A stretch of DNA of 62,779 nucleotides from Bremia lactucae (lineage: Eukaryota; Oomycota; Peronosporomycetes; Peronosporales; Peronosporaceae). The notes below the pieces were generated by a model. It worked only from the letters and a program-made list of their open reading frames with translations. It ran no database searches and was not told the origin of the DNA. Within the stretch, counting starts at the first letter, position 1, and each line of letters begins with the position of its first letter. The position numbers and the translations under genes are program-made. Shown here piece after piece: positions 42,550-54,299 of the stretch. Location of the stretch: the NCBI RefSeq assembly GCF_004359215.1, contig NC_090621.1:3360275-3423053 (forward strand), in the 5' to 3' direction.

Positions 42550-45500
42550 GCTCGTTAAGTCTGAGGAAGTTCAAATAGATATCGCCTTCCGCTTTAGTGA
42601 CTTCTCTTGTAAAGAGAAGTTAACAGTGCTAGGTATGGAGACTCCGTATGACCTCATCCTGTGCATGCCATGAATGGCAAAACACCAACCATGGATAGAC
42701 TGGCGTACACGCACAGTTGCGAAATATACGGAGGACACCGGAACGGATGTGCTCCTGCGAGAGACGTATGCTACTGATGTCGCGTCGAATACAGTTGAGG
42801 TTGCGTTGACGGGATGTCAAATGTCACAATTCCTACCCAGCTGGTGGATACTGGGGTAGTGAAAAGGACGATGACAAGTAGTCATGCGTCCAAATGCCCT
42901 GCAGAGAGCCAAAAGCCTGTAGCAGTAGACGGCGAGCTGACAGAAAGTCAAGCGTTGCATAGACCGGCACAGTGCTTTGAGCCTGGTGCGGTTGGAAGAA
43001 GTGCGTTAGCCAGGAGAGCAACGGCACCCGCTTTCCAGAAAAAGGTCGTGATAACTCGAAGAGCGAGTACCCGACAGATTACGATGATCAAAGGCACGTC
43101 TTAACGAGCGACCTTTGGATCAGTCCCTAATAAAGAGGACGGGCCTTCGAACGGGGTGTTCGAGGCCGTCAAAGACGAAATTGCGGAGGCATCCTCAATT
43201 GAGGTACTCCGGCAAGTCTTTAAATTTGCCGAGGAGATAGTAAATCTCTCGGAGATGTCGTGGGATCTGTTCCTTGCCGAATTACAGGAAGGAAAGATCC
43301 ACGAAATAGTCGCACCAGTTCCGGAAGAGAACTTAGTGGACTGTTGCTCGTCGTCCTTAGTGGACGAGAGCGTCCTAGAACGGACAAAAGAAGCGGTTCG
43401 CTGCTCAAGGCTGGGAACCGCTTCAAAATGCCATGAGAGACAGTCCGTTCTTTGAGGTTCTGTGGATTTATCGCGATGTGTTCCCAGAAGAAGTGCCGAG
43501 CCGCCTACCAGCAGATAGGGGCATCGGGCATGAGATAGACCTCGAACCTGGCTTCAAGTATTGTGTGACCAGGCAATGGCCGTTGCCGAAAGAATAAGTC
43601 GATTATATCGATGAGTTCTTCGACAAGCGAGCCAAGGCGGGACATGTGCGTGAGAGCAAATCGCCTCACTGCAGCCCGACCTTTTGTGTGCGTAAAGCCA
43701 CAGGTGGATGGCGCGTGGTTCATGCTTACAATAAGCTGAACACGGCGACCATACCGGCGCAAACGCCAATCCCGCGGAAAGATGTCTTGTTGAACTCCAT
43801 GGGAAAGTCAACTATCTTTTCCGCGTTGGATTTAAAGGATGGCTATTATCAGGTACTCATGAGAAAGTCCGATGTAGCCAAAACGGCAGTAAGCACCCCA
43901 AGCGGTATGCTTTGGGAGTGGCTTGTGATGCCCCAAGGTTTGAAAAACGCACCAGCGACATTCAACTGAGTGGTGACTCACGTGTAGCGTCAGCACCGTG
44001 CCTACGCGCCCCATTACTTTGACGATGTATTCGTGCATACTAGGGCAGAGGACGGGCTGAGCGCAATAAAGTCGCACAAGCGTCATTTAGACGCTGTATT
44101 GTAGACTTTATAGGACGCCCAATTGTACGTCAACTTGCAAAAGTGCATCATAGGGGTCCCTGAGATACCTGTGCTGGGTTACATCGTAGGTACACATGGT
44201 GTACGAGCAGACTCAGACAAGGTAAAGTCAGTAAAGGATTGGCAAATCCCACGGCATGAATTTGCGCCAATTCCTAGAGATTGCTAGTTACTTGCATATA
44301 TATAGCAAGAACTATGCTGAGCAAACTAAAATATTACCTGATCCTCTTAAGAAGGACGCACAATGAGTTTGTTTAGAAGAACAAGATAGTGCTTTCACAT
44401 CAGTGAGGCAATCTCTTGTAGAGGCACCGGTATTGGCATTGCCGACGCGGATGAGCCCTTTAGCGTCGTCTGCGATGCAAGCAATTTTGCAATCGGCAAC
44501 GCACTCGTGCAGAAGGATGACGACGGTGTTGACCGCGTCATCTCTTATAATTCCCGGCTTTTTTACGCGAAAGTGAATTAGTCCGTGCATGACAATGTGC
44601 TACTTTCGATGCTCTTGTGAAATTTTGTGTGCACCTACTGGGCATCAAACTACTTGTGGTTTATTCGGTTCACGCATCACTGCGGACCGCAATAAACTCA
44701 CCGCACCTCTCGCCTAGTATGGCAAGATGGCTTACATTCTTCTCTGAATTTAATTTTAAATTGCATACAAGCCGCGTAAGTCGAATGTCTTGGCTGACGC
44801 TTTATCGCGCAGACCAGACTTCGAGGTTAGACACCAGGAAAGTGTGTCTAGTGCGAAAGCACAATTTCAGCCGTCACGTTAGCAGCCATGAAGGCTTACC
44901 ACGTGACGAGATCATAGGCCTCTGAAATAGAAAAGAGCTACAGTCAGGACGACCTTTGTCGCCTGCTGTTAAATCACTTTGGTGGACGAAAGGTAACCCT
45001 TCCGTCGCACCTAAAAGCTAAGCTAAATCGCTTTAGCCTCAGCGATGGCCTGTTATGGTATCAGCTGTCACCTTGTGATCCCTTGAGAATCTATGTGCCC
45101 CATGACATAGATTACAAGCAGATGATCCTTTACAAGCTCCATGATGCGCCATCTAATGGGCTCTGGGCCGTGAAAAGATATTCCCACAGTGTCAGAGGAA
45201 TTTTGGTGGCCACACCTAAATAGATGGGTGGCCAACTTTATTCGCTCTTGCGAATAGTATCAGCGCATAAAGCCTGCACCGTCCAGCAGTGTACCGCTGA
45301 AGCTGCTATTATTCCAACCAACTGTTTTGGAAGTTAGTAAGTCTGGACTTCATGTTTGACATGCCGCCCGATCAAAAGGGTCGGACAGGGCTCGTCGTCT
45401 TTGTAGACAGACTGAGCAATATGGTGCATTTAGCACCATGTAAAACATCGATCACAGGCAAGGAGGTAGCTATCTTTTTCCTGGATCATGTTTACCGACT

Positions 45501-45690
45501 TCACAGGATGCCTGAGTCCATAGTATCGGACCGGGATCTACGTTTTACGTCTGGTTTGTGTCGACATGTGTTTGAGCTGCTAGGTAGCAAGCTCCACATG
45601 TCGACTGCAGATAATCCCCAAGCCGATGGCGAAACAGAGGGTGCCAATCGGGTCGTAACGGATGTCTTACGCGACACCGTTTTATAGTAA
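42550..45690 (+). pseudogene. pol (family A): protease end, RT, RNase H, integrase
   Basis: Protease/linker MAKHQPWIDWRTRTVAKY near 42670; RT 43600-44090 (GGWRVVHAYNKLNTATIPAQ, FSALDLKDGYYQVL, MLWEWLVMPQGLKNAPATF, YFDDVFVH); RNase H near 44450 (FSVVCDASNFAIGNALVQKD); integrase core 45345-45687 (TGLVVFVDRLSNMVHLAPCK, SIVSDRD, TADNPQADGETEGANR). Stops and frameshifts throughout. Confidence 0.82.
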
Positions 45691-45897
45691 CGGACTGCGC
45701 GATCATTGGACGCCAGTATCGTTTGTGCGCAGCCTGAGTCCTATTGGGGGAGGGCCCCTCGCTATGCTCGGTACGAAAGAGGGCATATTTTCGTCAACAT
45801 GACGATGACCAATGAGGGTATTAACTCAAAGGTAGAAGCTAGCCATAGTGACCCTACCAGTTTAGCAGTGTCAATAAAACGTCGTCCTATGGCCCGC

Positions 45898-46482
45898 TTA
45901 AACGAAGCCATTTAGATGGAGGGGAATCTTTGGAATACCACCAGTCACATAGCCACGTTCAACACCACTGGCTTGTGACACCGACTGAGCACGTTCACGT
46001 GTCGTCGGCGGAGCTTTAGGCTCCGAATCCTCTATGTCAGAACCATTATGAATTATGGTTTGAGCATAAGGCGTTGAAGTTTTACCTAACGGTGAAGCGA
46101 CTGCGCCTTTATGGGCAGCGTTCTCATTACCTGTCGCTGCGCTATCTAGTGCAGAAGACGAGAAAGCATTCGTAAATGTTACTGTCTCCATGTTGTGAGC
46201 CATGCGAGAAGTAGAATTGGAAAATAATGCGCCATTATCCATCTTCATGTGCTCGTTGTCTGCATCACTACTTTGAGGTGACGGCAACGGTGTCGGCTCA
46301 ACGTAGTCGACAATGAGCGACGGATGAACCTCCTCGCTGTTAAAGTGGGATGGATCCTTAAGCCCCGTTAACGCGACAGCAGCAGTAGCTGTCGGCGTGT
46401 TAACGCGGCGAGTGCGCTTAGCGCGAGGTTGAGTGGGCGTCTTCGCAGACGACTCACCAACGTGGCCCCTTTCAAGTGGCAT
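45898..46482 (-). CDS. Antisense ORF of the family A element, intact, 194 aa
   Basis: An uninterrupted frame in an otherwise decayed element, reading opposite to gag-pol. Basic N-terminus (RGHVGESSAKTP, RAKRTRRVN), core EEVHPSLIVDYVEPTPLPSP, then a Ser/Asn-rich acidic part. Starts MPLERGHVG like the copies at 1-91 and 60618. The PSLxVDY core is shared with the family B antisense ORF. Nuclear localisation is possible from the basic cluster; function unknown. Confidence 0.6.
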   Translation of the reverse strand: MPLERGHVGESSAKTPTQPRAKRTRRVNTPTATAAVALTGLKDPSHFNSEEVHPSLIVDYVEPTPLPSPQSSDADNEHMKMDNGALFSNSTSRMAHNMETVTFTNAFSSSALDSAATGNENAAHKGAVASPLGKTSTPYAQTIIHNGSDIEDSEPKAPPTTRERAQSVSQASGVERGYVTGGIPKIPLHLNGFV

Positions 46483-46613
46483 CTTTGGCGCCGTGTATGA
46501 AAACGCAGGTCGCTAGAGTAAATAAGAGAACTAGCGGCGCGTTAAGCAGCTCGCAGTTCCTCCTTCCTCTTTGACGAATATTAAAATGTAAATTCGTTTT
46601 TAATGGGGGGGGG

Positions 46614-46828
46614 TGTAACGGGCTAAAGTTGTTCTAATGTTACACAGTCCCCGTTAAGTACACTTGGTGTATTTCAGGGGATGGACAATTACTTATATAA
46701 AGTAATTAGACCCATGGTTAACATTTGTGAACAACACTTGTGTATATGATGCACATAGGTGCATTCACATTAGGAGCGCTGACACCTAGCGTTGTCCGTG
46801 ATGACGGTTAGCATCATCTGTAACGCGA
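46614..46828 (+). repeat. 3' LTR, family A, truncated
   Basis: Matches LTR-A up to the TAACGCGA segment, then stops. Confidence 0.8.
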
Positions 46829-46868
46829 TGAATAGACTAAGTCTTTAGAATAAAGAAAAAGCAAAACC

Positions 46869-47346
46869 TATAGCTGATCTACTTCGCTCCTTAAGTCAGA
46901 GGAAGACATAGACTCAAAGAATCCCTTAGATCTATAAAATTACTAGGTTTAACATTTTAGGGAGTCGTACAAGCTATCAACGCTAAATAAATCCTAGTTA
47001 AAAGGATTCAGGGTTCGTAGAACCAAGTGGCAATTAGAGCCCAAGAACTTATACCTTAGAAAGGCTTCTATCACTTTTAGATCAATGCGGAAGCCTTAGA
47101 AAGGCACTTAACGCTTTTAAATTAAAAGAGGAACTGCACTTAATTTGACTATTTAATCTTAAACCTTACCCTCGCTAATTTAAAAAAGATTTTGGCCGCC
47201 AGATATAAGTTTGGCGGCGACCACATTTTATACCCACAATAAATGGGATTTTACCAGTTAGCAATTTTAAATATGATAAAGGGTATTTTACCCATAAAGT
47301 AAAAATGTACCACAACAATGGTTCACCAACCGATGTGCGGCCCTTA
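46869..47346 (-). repeat. 3' LTR, family C
   Basis: Aligned to the right-hand copy; the boundaries are approximate because both termini are degenerate. Confidence 0.65.
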
Positions 47347-47783
47347 CCCCCCCAATCAGACTGTTGACACCGAGTGACAGCATTCGCTTCATCTCTTCTT
47401 TGGGGTTGGAACGTAAACAGCTAATCGCTTGGTTGTGTCTTACACTCCTTTGTCCCATGATAATTAAGCGTGAGTCACAGACTCTTTGAGCCTACCTCAA
47501 TGAGTAAAATTCCGATCGTTTTGCTTCGAATCGAAACAAAGAGCGAAGACGAAGTTTCATTTGAGAACTGGGCCCATCGGGCCCGTCGCCTCCGCAATAT
47601 TTGAAATATTAGAGAGTCTGCAGATGTGGCTGATTTTCGTTTGGAACGGAAATTTCGCATCGATTTCGACAAGCTTAAAGCCGAAGCCCCGACCATTTAA
47701 GAATTAATACAGCTTCTGCTTTTGGCATCTGCTTGTTCATTTTGTTTGTCTTTGCTATCAGCCAATGTATCCCTTACGTGACT

Positions 47784-50550
47784 TCAGACTCTAAATCGCG
47801 TCGCGAGAAACTCGCTTACTTGTTTCCGAACGGTAACAGGGCTGAAACCAGCAAGCCTAACGGCTAATTCTCCCCCACCAAGGTACAGATCACGCAGTGG
47901 TATCGTTACGCTTGGGTGGGTGAGACCGTTGACATAGAACGGAGAATAGCCTGTAAAGGCATGTACAGCACTATTTAATGCAAGCTCCACCACTGGGAGC
48001 ATGGAGCTCCAGCGCTTTGGTGTCTGAGCACACACACAGCGTAAAACTTATTCATTGAAGCGATTGACACGTTCAGCCTGACCATCGGTCTGCGGATGGT
48101 CCGCGGTGGACATGTTCAACTGGTGCCAAGCACTCGGAAAATCGATTTCTCGAATTTATAAGTAAAACAGGCGGTCCCGATCAGAGACAATTGCCACTGG
48201 TAAATCGTGTTGTCGAAACATGCAATCGATGAATAGCCTTGCTGTACCTTCACCATCAATGGTATCCGGCACAGCCGCTAAGTGAGCCATATTGCTTAAT
48301 TGGTCGATAAAGGCCACTCTGCCGGAGTTACCAGCCGAATCTTTCGGTAGACCGAAAACATAATTCTTACTTATGGATTCCCAACACCCTGTGGGTATGG
48401 GCAGACTTGTCAGCGGCGCAGCAGCATGCGCCGAGGGTTTATTACGTTGGCAAGTTTCGCATGTGTAAACGTATGTGCTGACTCATTCATAAAGTTTGGT
48501 TTACAGAGCTGTAGGTCTTTTCTCTACCGAGATGATCACCTAGGACAGCATGTGTGCCTCATAGAGGATTGGGTCAAATCCTCATTAAGACGTACAACGA
48601 CGCGCGCAGGATCTGCAGCGTCCGTGCAATAAAGCAACAGGTCGTTATCGATAGAAAATCGATGTAACCTTGCACGCAAATGGGCCGACAATTTAAGACC
48701 CGATTTAGTGCTTTTTATAGAGCTCGTAGCAGAGCTACACACTGTTCATCCTTGGCGTAAGCCGAACGGATTAATTTAGTAATAGGCGACAGTATAGTCG
48801 TTAAATGAGAGATCTCATAATTTCGGCCTACGTGATAACGCATCAGCCAATGCATTCTGATTGCCAGGCTTATACTTCACCTCGAAGTTAAACTCAGCGA
48901 ACAAGGATAGCCATCGGACCAGTTTTGCGGGAGTTAAGGCGACTTAGTCGCGGTGCGTAATGACTATGATCGGTATAAATCACAAACGGATTAGAGCCTA
49001 GCAGATAAATTATAAATTCGACGATAGCATACTTCATAGCAAGTAACTCTTTGTCATGAGCTGGGTAGTTCTTTCCGCAGCTTCAAGCTGCCTAGAATCG
49101 AACGCAATTACACAATCACACCCATCAGCATCTAATTGTAACAGAGCACTGCCAATGGCAAAGCGGATGCGTCACAGACGACACTGAAAGATCACTTTGG
49201 ATTTGGCAAAAATGAAGGCATGGATAAGATATCCTTATCTGCTTGAAAAGCATTATGCTCTGTGCTAGTCCAGCACCAACCTGATTCCTTTTTTAATGAT
49301 ATTCAATAATGGCCTAGCCATATCAGCGTAAGTTTGCAATATATGTGTAAATAATTGGCGAGGTCCAACCACGAACGCAAATCTGTTTGAATTTAGGAAC
49401 CGGCCAATCATCTCTGGCTCTGACCTTAGCGGGATCCCCTTTAAGGCCCCGCTTCCCAATGAAGCACCCTAAGAAACGAAACTTCTTCTGCGCGGTTAAA
49501 ATGCGTTTCGATGCATTGGCACACAATTCATTTAGGCGCATCCACTCGAGCTCAACTCGCAAATGGTCTAAATGGTTCTCCATATTCGACCGACCCTATT
49601 CCACACGAATACGGACAAAAATGTCATTAACTCAAGTCTGTGCATAACCTTGATGAGGGCGGAACAGTTGCGTCGCTAGACACTTAAATGTTGTTGGTGC
49701 GTTGGAAAGCCCTTGTGGCATGACCAACCACTCCCATAGCATACCGCTTGGGGTGCTAACCGCTGTAAGCGGGATATCGCTATTTCACATGAGCAGTTGG
49801 TAACAACCATCGACTAAGTTAAGGGCACTGTTCACTGTACATCTCACCTTTTTGTTTTGAAGAGCATCTTTCCTAGGAATGGGGGGGGGTTGTGCTGGTA
49901 TAGTGGCAGCATTAAGCTGATTATAAGCATGTACAAAGCGCCATTTATCATTTGGCTTTTTGACACAAATTGTCGGTGTCGAATGGGGAGATTTGCTCTC
50001 TCGTGCCATTCCAGCCTCGAAGAAATCATCAATGACGTCACACTGCTCCTTTGGTAAATGCCACTGTCGTGTGAGACGGTATTTAATTCCACGAACGAAG
50101 TTAATTTCATGACGGACATTCCTATTTGGGGGTAAAGCAGATGGTATATTGGAACATACCACATCTTGAAATTCCTTAATCAAGGAATGGATCCAAAGGA
50201 TCTTAAAGACTCGATGATCTGCTTCGCGCACTAGTCGTAGCTTTTGTGTCCTCCAGGACAGCTTCGTCCATTGGTGATGATGAATTAACTCAATTGTTGG
50301 TCAAATGACAACCATTTCAGATAAGTCGCCAGCCGTTAAGGCTCGGCCGCACTCACCAATAGACATTTCGTTTAGTTTTACAAGAGCATGTAATGAGGGA
50401 ATTGCCACAAGGCTGACTTCTCCCTCGCTCGATGTTACCGGCCATACAATTAACAAACGTATGAAATTGCTCGCTTGTATAGACGCTTCGCGTCCATACT
50501 GTCTTGAAGTAGAGACAAAACGCCTCGTTGAGGCCAAAACATTCACGTCT
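47784..50550 (-). pseudogene. pol (family C): RT, RNase H, integrase
   Basis: Minus strand, right to left: pre-RT and RT 50550-49640 (KYRLTRQWHLPKEQCDVIDDF, KWRFVHAYNQLNAATIPAQ), connection near 49500 (FRFLGCFIGKRGLKGDPAKV), RNase H near 49200-48850, integrase core near 48320-48060 (ADHPQTDGQAERVN) and C-terminal part 48035-47784 (PVVELALNSAVHAFTGYSPFYV). Many stops. Confidence 0.78.
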
Positions 50551-50679
50551 TAAATTTTTCAGCCTGTATTGGTTCCCATACCAGATCTGGTGTCTAAAAA
50601 TCCGACATCCGCTTAGGAGTTAGATAGCTCAAATTCCTTATCTAGTAATCTAATAGACCCACATTCATGGATCTAAGCC

Positions 50680-51360
50680 TCGTTGAGGAAGGAAGAGAGG
50701 CAAATCAAGCTGTGAAACAGCATAAGAACATCCGTAGATAATATATGTGCGGAGGCACGAAACATTTACGTCCGGCCTGTCCCCTACGCAAAACGCGTTA
50801 AGCTCAAAGAGCTCCAACTCCGACCTATACCAGAGATCTGATACGGTGCGGGAAAACGTCGATACCCAGTAGTTGCGAAGCGCCCTACTGGGGGAAACAT
50901 AGGCTCTGTTGAACCTCTAGGAGGTGAGAGTAACAGGACCAAGCCATAACTGGCTCTGTGCGTAATGGCACGGGGCGTGAGTACAATCCTGGCTTGTTAG
51001 TCGATTAAGCGACTGTAAAGGGTTTTGATAAGCTATGGTCAATTTTAATTGATTCAGGAGCGTCTTGCAATTATGCTCGATGTCTCTCCCTTGAGGAAAA
51101 TCAACAATATTAACAGGGCTTTAAGCGCATAAAAGTGATACAATCACTGTTCGCTTAGCGACTGGGACTCGTGTCACCGCTCCTAAAGTTTCGTTGAACT
51201 TAGGTATAAAGTTTCTGGACTTTGACAGTGAGGAACGCTGTCTCATCCTTGATTTGGATTCGAGATATGATCTCATCCTTGGTATGGCCTGGCTTGAACG
51301 CCATGAGCCAACGCGCAATGTTCCTAGCAACGTTTTGGAGAGTCATATAGCCACCCACCT
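50680..51360 (+). pseudogene. Inverted gag knuckle and protease segment (family C)
   Basis: The plus strand encodes a partial zinc knuckle (CGGTKHLRPAC, about 50747-50780), the protease active site LIDSGASCNYA (about 51050) and RYDLILGMAWLERHEP (about 51265-51310). Gag and RT on either side read on the minus strand. Confidence 0.72.
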
Positions 51361-51559
51361 TTGCTAGGCAACAAAAGATCTATTGGCGCGAAATACTGAC
51401 TGAATATGTCAGTATTTTCGATATTGGTATGTCTGAGTTAATTAACTCAATGTTAAAACATTACTTCTGAGCCCGACTCGGGAAAAGTGGGTGGAATGGC
51501 ACGTACGTCATCGAGTGACACTCGTTGTGATAACAATTCACTGAATGCTGAAAGCATTG

Positions 51560-52220
51560 TAGCCCTAGGGCCGAGTCATTTCGGGTATAACATCCGTGAG
51601 ATACGTGGAGTGGCACGTCTAAGTGGTCGGCCGAGGTGGTACCATACTGAGTACTAGTACTGACACTATTGGCGGTATGCCAGGGCATTTCGGGTCAAAC
51701 TCTTCTGATGCACGTGAAGTGGCACGTAAACGGCGGTGTTCATGTGCTCGAAGAGCTTGTGCGATAAATAGGTTTGCTAACGCGAGCAGACTTAAGTTGA
51801 ACTTAGCACGTAGCGCAATGGCAACTGCCTCTTCGAAGTAGCAAGATGAGACCGGAATAATTCCGTCCGAGTAACGTCTTCGTTGGAGACCCCCATAAAG
51901 GTGGTTACAGCGATTGCTTTTTGCACCGAGTATTGATGCATAGATGCAATGAGAGCTCTCAACTCCTGGACATAATCTCCTAGGGTTCGTTTACCCTGTC
52001 GAGTCGCTAGGAGCCGTGGTCGCATGCGAAAAGCCGGATTATCATGTTGCACCATGCTGGTAATTCGTTGTTTCAGCGAATCAGATGAGGGAGAAGCGTC
52101 GTTTATGGACGTGCAGCACATTAGTGCCCACTCCATGGCTTTACCTCCAACCTTGGAAATGGCCACAGCCACCTTTTGCCGTTCTGTTAAAAACAAGGCG
52201 GAGTGAATGGGCATCTTCAT
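51560..52220 (-). pseudogene. gag (family C)
   Basis: Minus-strand frame from 52220 (TERQKVAVAISKVGGKAMEW, QGKRTLGDYVQELRALIASM, VTTFMGVSNEDVTRTELFR) with a frameshift near 51850 into FEEAVAIALRAKFNLSLL. Typical retrotransposon capsid-like spacing. Confidence 0.72.
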
Positions 52221-52566
52221 CTGCTTAATCTAATGAGGGAGGGTTTCTCTCTCTTTACCCTCAAATGTCTTCGCATTGACAACTAAAGGGCAAGCCTTAG
52301 GCTCTAAATCAGGTACAGAGATATACCGAGATGATCCTGAACGTGTCCGACCAGGGAGTATTTATATTGCAAAAGGCTTCAAGCCTTGCATGCAGGACCT
52401 CTGGTCCCTGGGACATAATAAACTCAATATGTTCGAGCCCAAACAAAGTTTTGAGCTTGTCATACGATGCGCGTTGCGCCTCTGAATGTTCTGGATACTC
52501 TTCCGTTTCAGTAAAGGATTAGTCTCATAAATACTGAAGCGTAGATTAATTACGATTGCTACCAGG

Positions 52567-52953
52567 TGTAGCGGAGCTACCCCGCTACTTAAGTCAGAGG
52601 AAGACCTATCAAAAGATTTAGGGCTCGTAGAACCAAGTGGTAACTAGTACTCGAGAGTATATACCTTAGAAAGGCCTCTATTTCTCACAGATCAATGTGT
52701 AAGCCTTAGGAGGCACTAGACGCTTTAAGATCAAATGAAAAAGTGAATTTTATTCAAGCATTTCAATCTGAACCGTACCCTAGCTAATCTAAAGTAGATT
52801 TCGGCCGCCAGATTTATATCTGGCGGCAACCACATTTGTTTACACAATCGATAGGATTTCACTAACTAACAAATTTAAATAGGAAAAAGGGTAATTAACG
52901 CATAACGTAATTGTACGACAACAATGGTTCACCAACCGATGTATGCCCCATTA
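52567..52953 (-). repeat. 5' LTR, family C
   Basis: Starts TGTAGCGGAGC on the plus strand next to the primer-binding-like site; the right end is approximate. Confidence 0.7.
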
Positions 52954-53335
52954 TAAAAAACTGTATGAATATATTTATGTTCCTACGTAGCGATCTTCTA
53001 TCTACTTATGAGCTTAACATATTAGTAACTAACTAAGTATGGCGCCTCCTTGCGCACCGAACAATCGTGTCTTATAAAGATAAGCGAGTTGTCTAGACTA
53101 AAATTAACCAAGTAATAGAGCTAACGTCTTAGTGCATCAAAATCACCAAATTTGGTATAATTAACTATTAAAGTCAAATCAATAAAAATATTAAGTTTGT
53201 ACTTCTTTATTCATTTCTCTTAAAGGCAATAATAATTGTTTATTCTTCTTATAGGAAATAATACTTATGTACGGGAGACCGACCAAAGAGGTGATGACGA
53301 GGTAATTTGACTCGTCGGACCTCTTTTGTGGGGAG
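52954..53335. other. AT-rich interval
   Basis: About 380 bp with no recognisable gene or LTR. Confidence 0.5.
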
Positions 53336-54218
53336 TCACCTGATGATGACTCCATGCATCACCAGGAACGAAGTGGTTCTAGGCATTATTCTAAAGGCCA
53401 AGTTACCGTTTACATGAGCCACCAGGAGAGGAACCGCAAAAATTTGCGGTTCGCTCCTAAAAAGAGGCCTTGGTTGCCCTCTGAGAAAAACCTTTCTTGT
53501 TGGTCTGGCATGACCAACGATCGATATCATATTCCGTTATTCGACTCATACAGACTTCACAAGCCTGGTGAGGATGAAACAGAATTCTTCATCGATGCTT
53601 TTTCCGACATCGGTGGTGCACCTATATAGGGGTAAAGGATGTAAATTCTTTGTTCTAAGCTTGACAGCCTTTGTACACAATGTGCAAAACATAGGCCGTA
53701 AGGTCTGGCTCGACAAGGTGGTGGATGCTTTCCTGAGCCGCTCGAGAAATGGACCGTAGTTGGTGCATGCTACAAAGCTGCACCGTTTGTCTAGAGAGGC
53801 AGGGATATCTTGCCTCTCGTGGGGGGACTTATGTCCATGCTTTTTAAGGGTGAAAGTCATGCCCCTATGGAAGCATATTCCCTTGATCCTCATTGGAGGA
53901 TACTCATCTCATACGAGATGGGTCAAAGGATTTAGAACCTCAAATCCTTTTACGAGCGCTTCCCGCGCTCGTTCTCCGATGAATCTTCTCTTTAAAAGGG
54001 TAGATCTCGCTCGTCACACTGCAGGCGACTCCCGAATCGTCCAGACTCTTTGCTTCACGGAAGTTCAAGAAGCTTTCAACAAGAAAACCCTTCTCCTCAC
54101 CCGGTTCCATCCATAGATTTGGAGGAGGAGGAAAAATCAGGTTCGCCTCGTTTGACGAATCCGAATCAATATCGTGATTTGGATCGCACATTTTATTATG
54201 TAAGGAAATAATGATCAC
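53336..54218 (-). pseudogene. Degenerate unidentified ORF, probably element-derived
   Basis: The minus strand is nearly open for about 290 codons with a few stops: MCDPNHDIDSDSSNEANLIF, GFLVESFLNFREAKSLDDSG, then FHRGMTFTLKKHGHKSPHER and a CTLC motif. No family recognised. Its position between family C and family B pol remnants suggests a transposon protein of another type. Confidence 0.4.
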
Positions 54219-54299
54219 GCGTGACCCGTCGCCGCGAGCAACCGGTGGCGGTTGAGAATGATCCTCGTGATCTCAAGTCCGAGCGTAAAGACGCATGCT

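Larger units (their letters stand above)
40575..46828 (+). mobile_element. Family A Ty3/gypsy element, 3' LTR truncated
   Basis: 5' LTR 40575-41114; gag 41380-42262; pol 42550-45915; antisense ORF 45898-46482; polypurine tract 46604-46613 (GGGGGGGG); 3' LTR from 46614, cut at about 46828 by family C sequence. All long frames are interrupted. The chromodomain present in the right-hand copy (61431-61706) is missing. Confidence 0.85.
46869..52953 (-). mobile_element. Family C Ty3/gypsy element with internal inversion
   Basis: Related LTRs at 46869-47346 and 52567-52953 (shared GGCCGCCAGATAT...TGGCGG and GGTTCACCAACCGATGT). On the minus strand: LTR, TGGTAGCA primer-binding-like site at 52553-52564, gag, RT, RNase H, integrase, G7 polypurine tract at 47347-47353, LTR. 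The gag knuckle and protease segment (about 50680-51360) reads on the plus strand, so it is inverted. No target duplication found. Confidence 0.78.
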
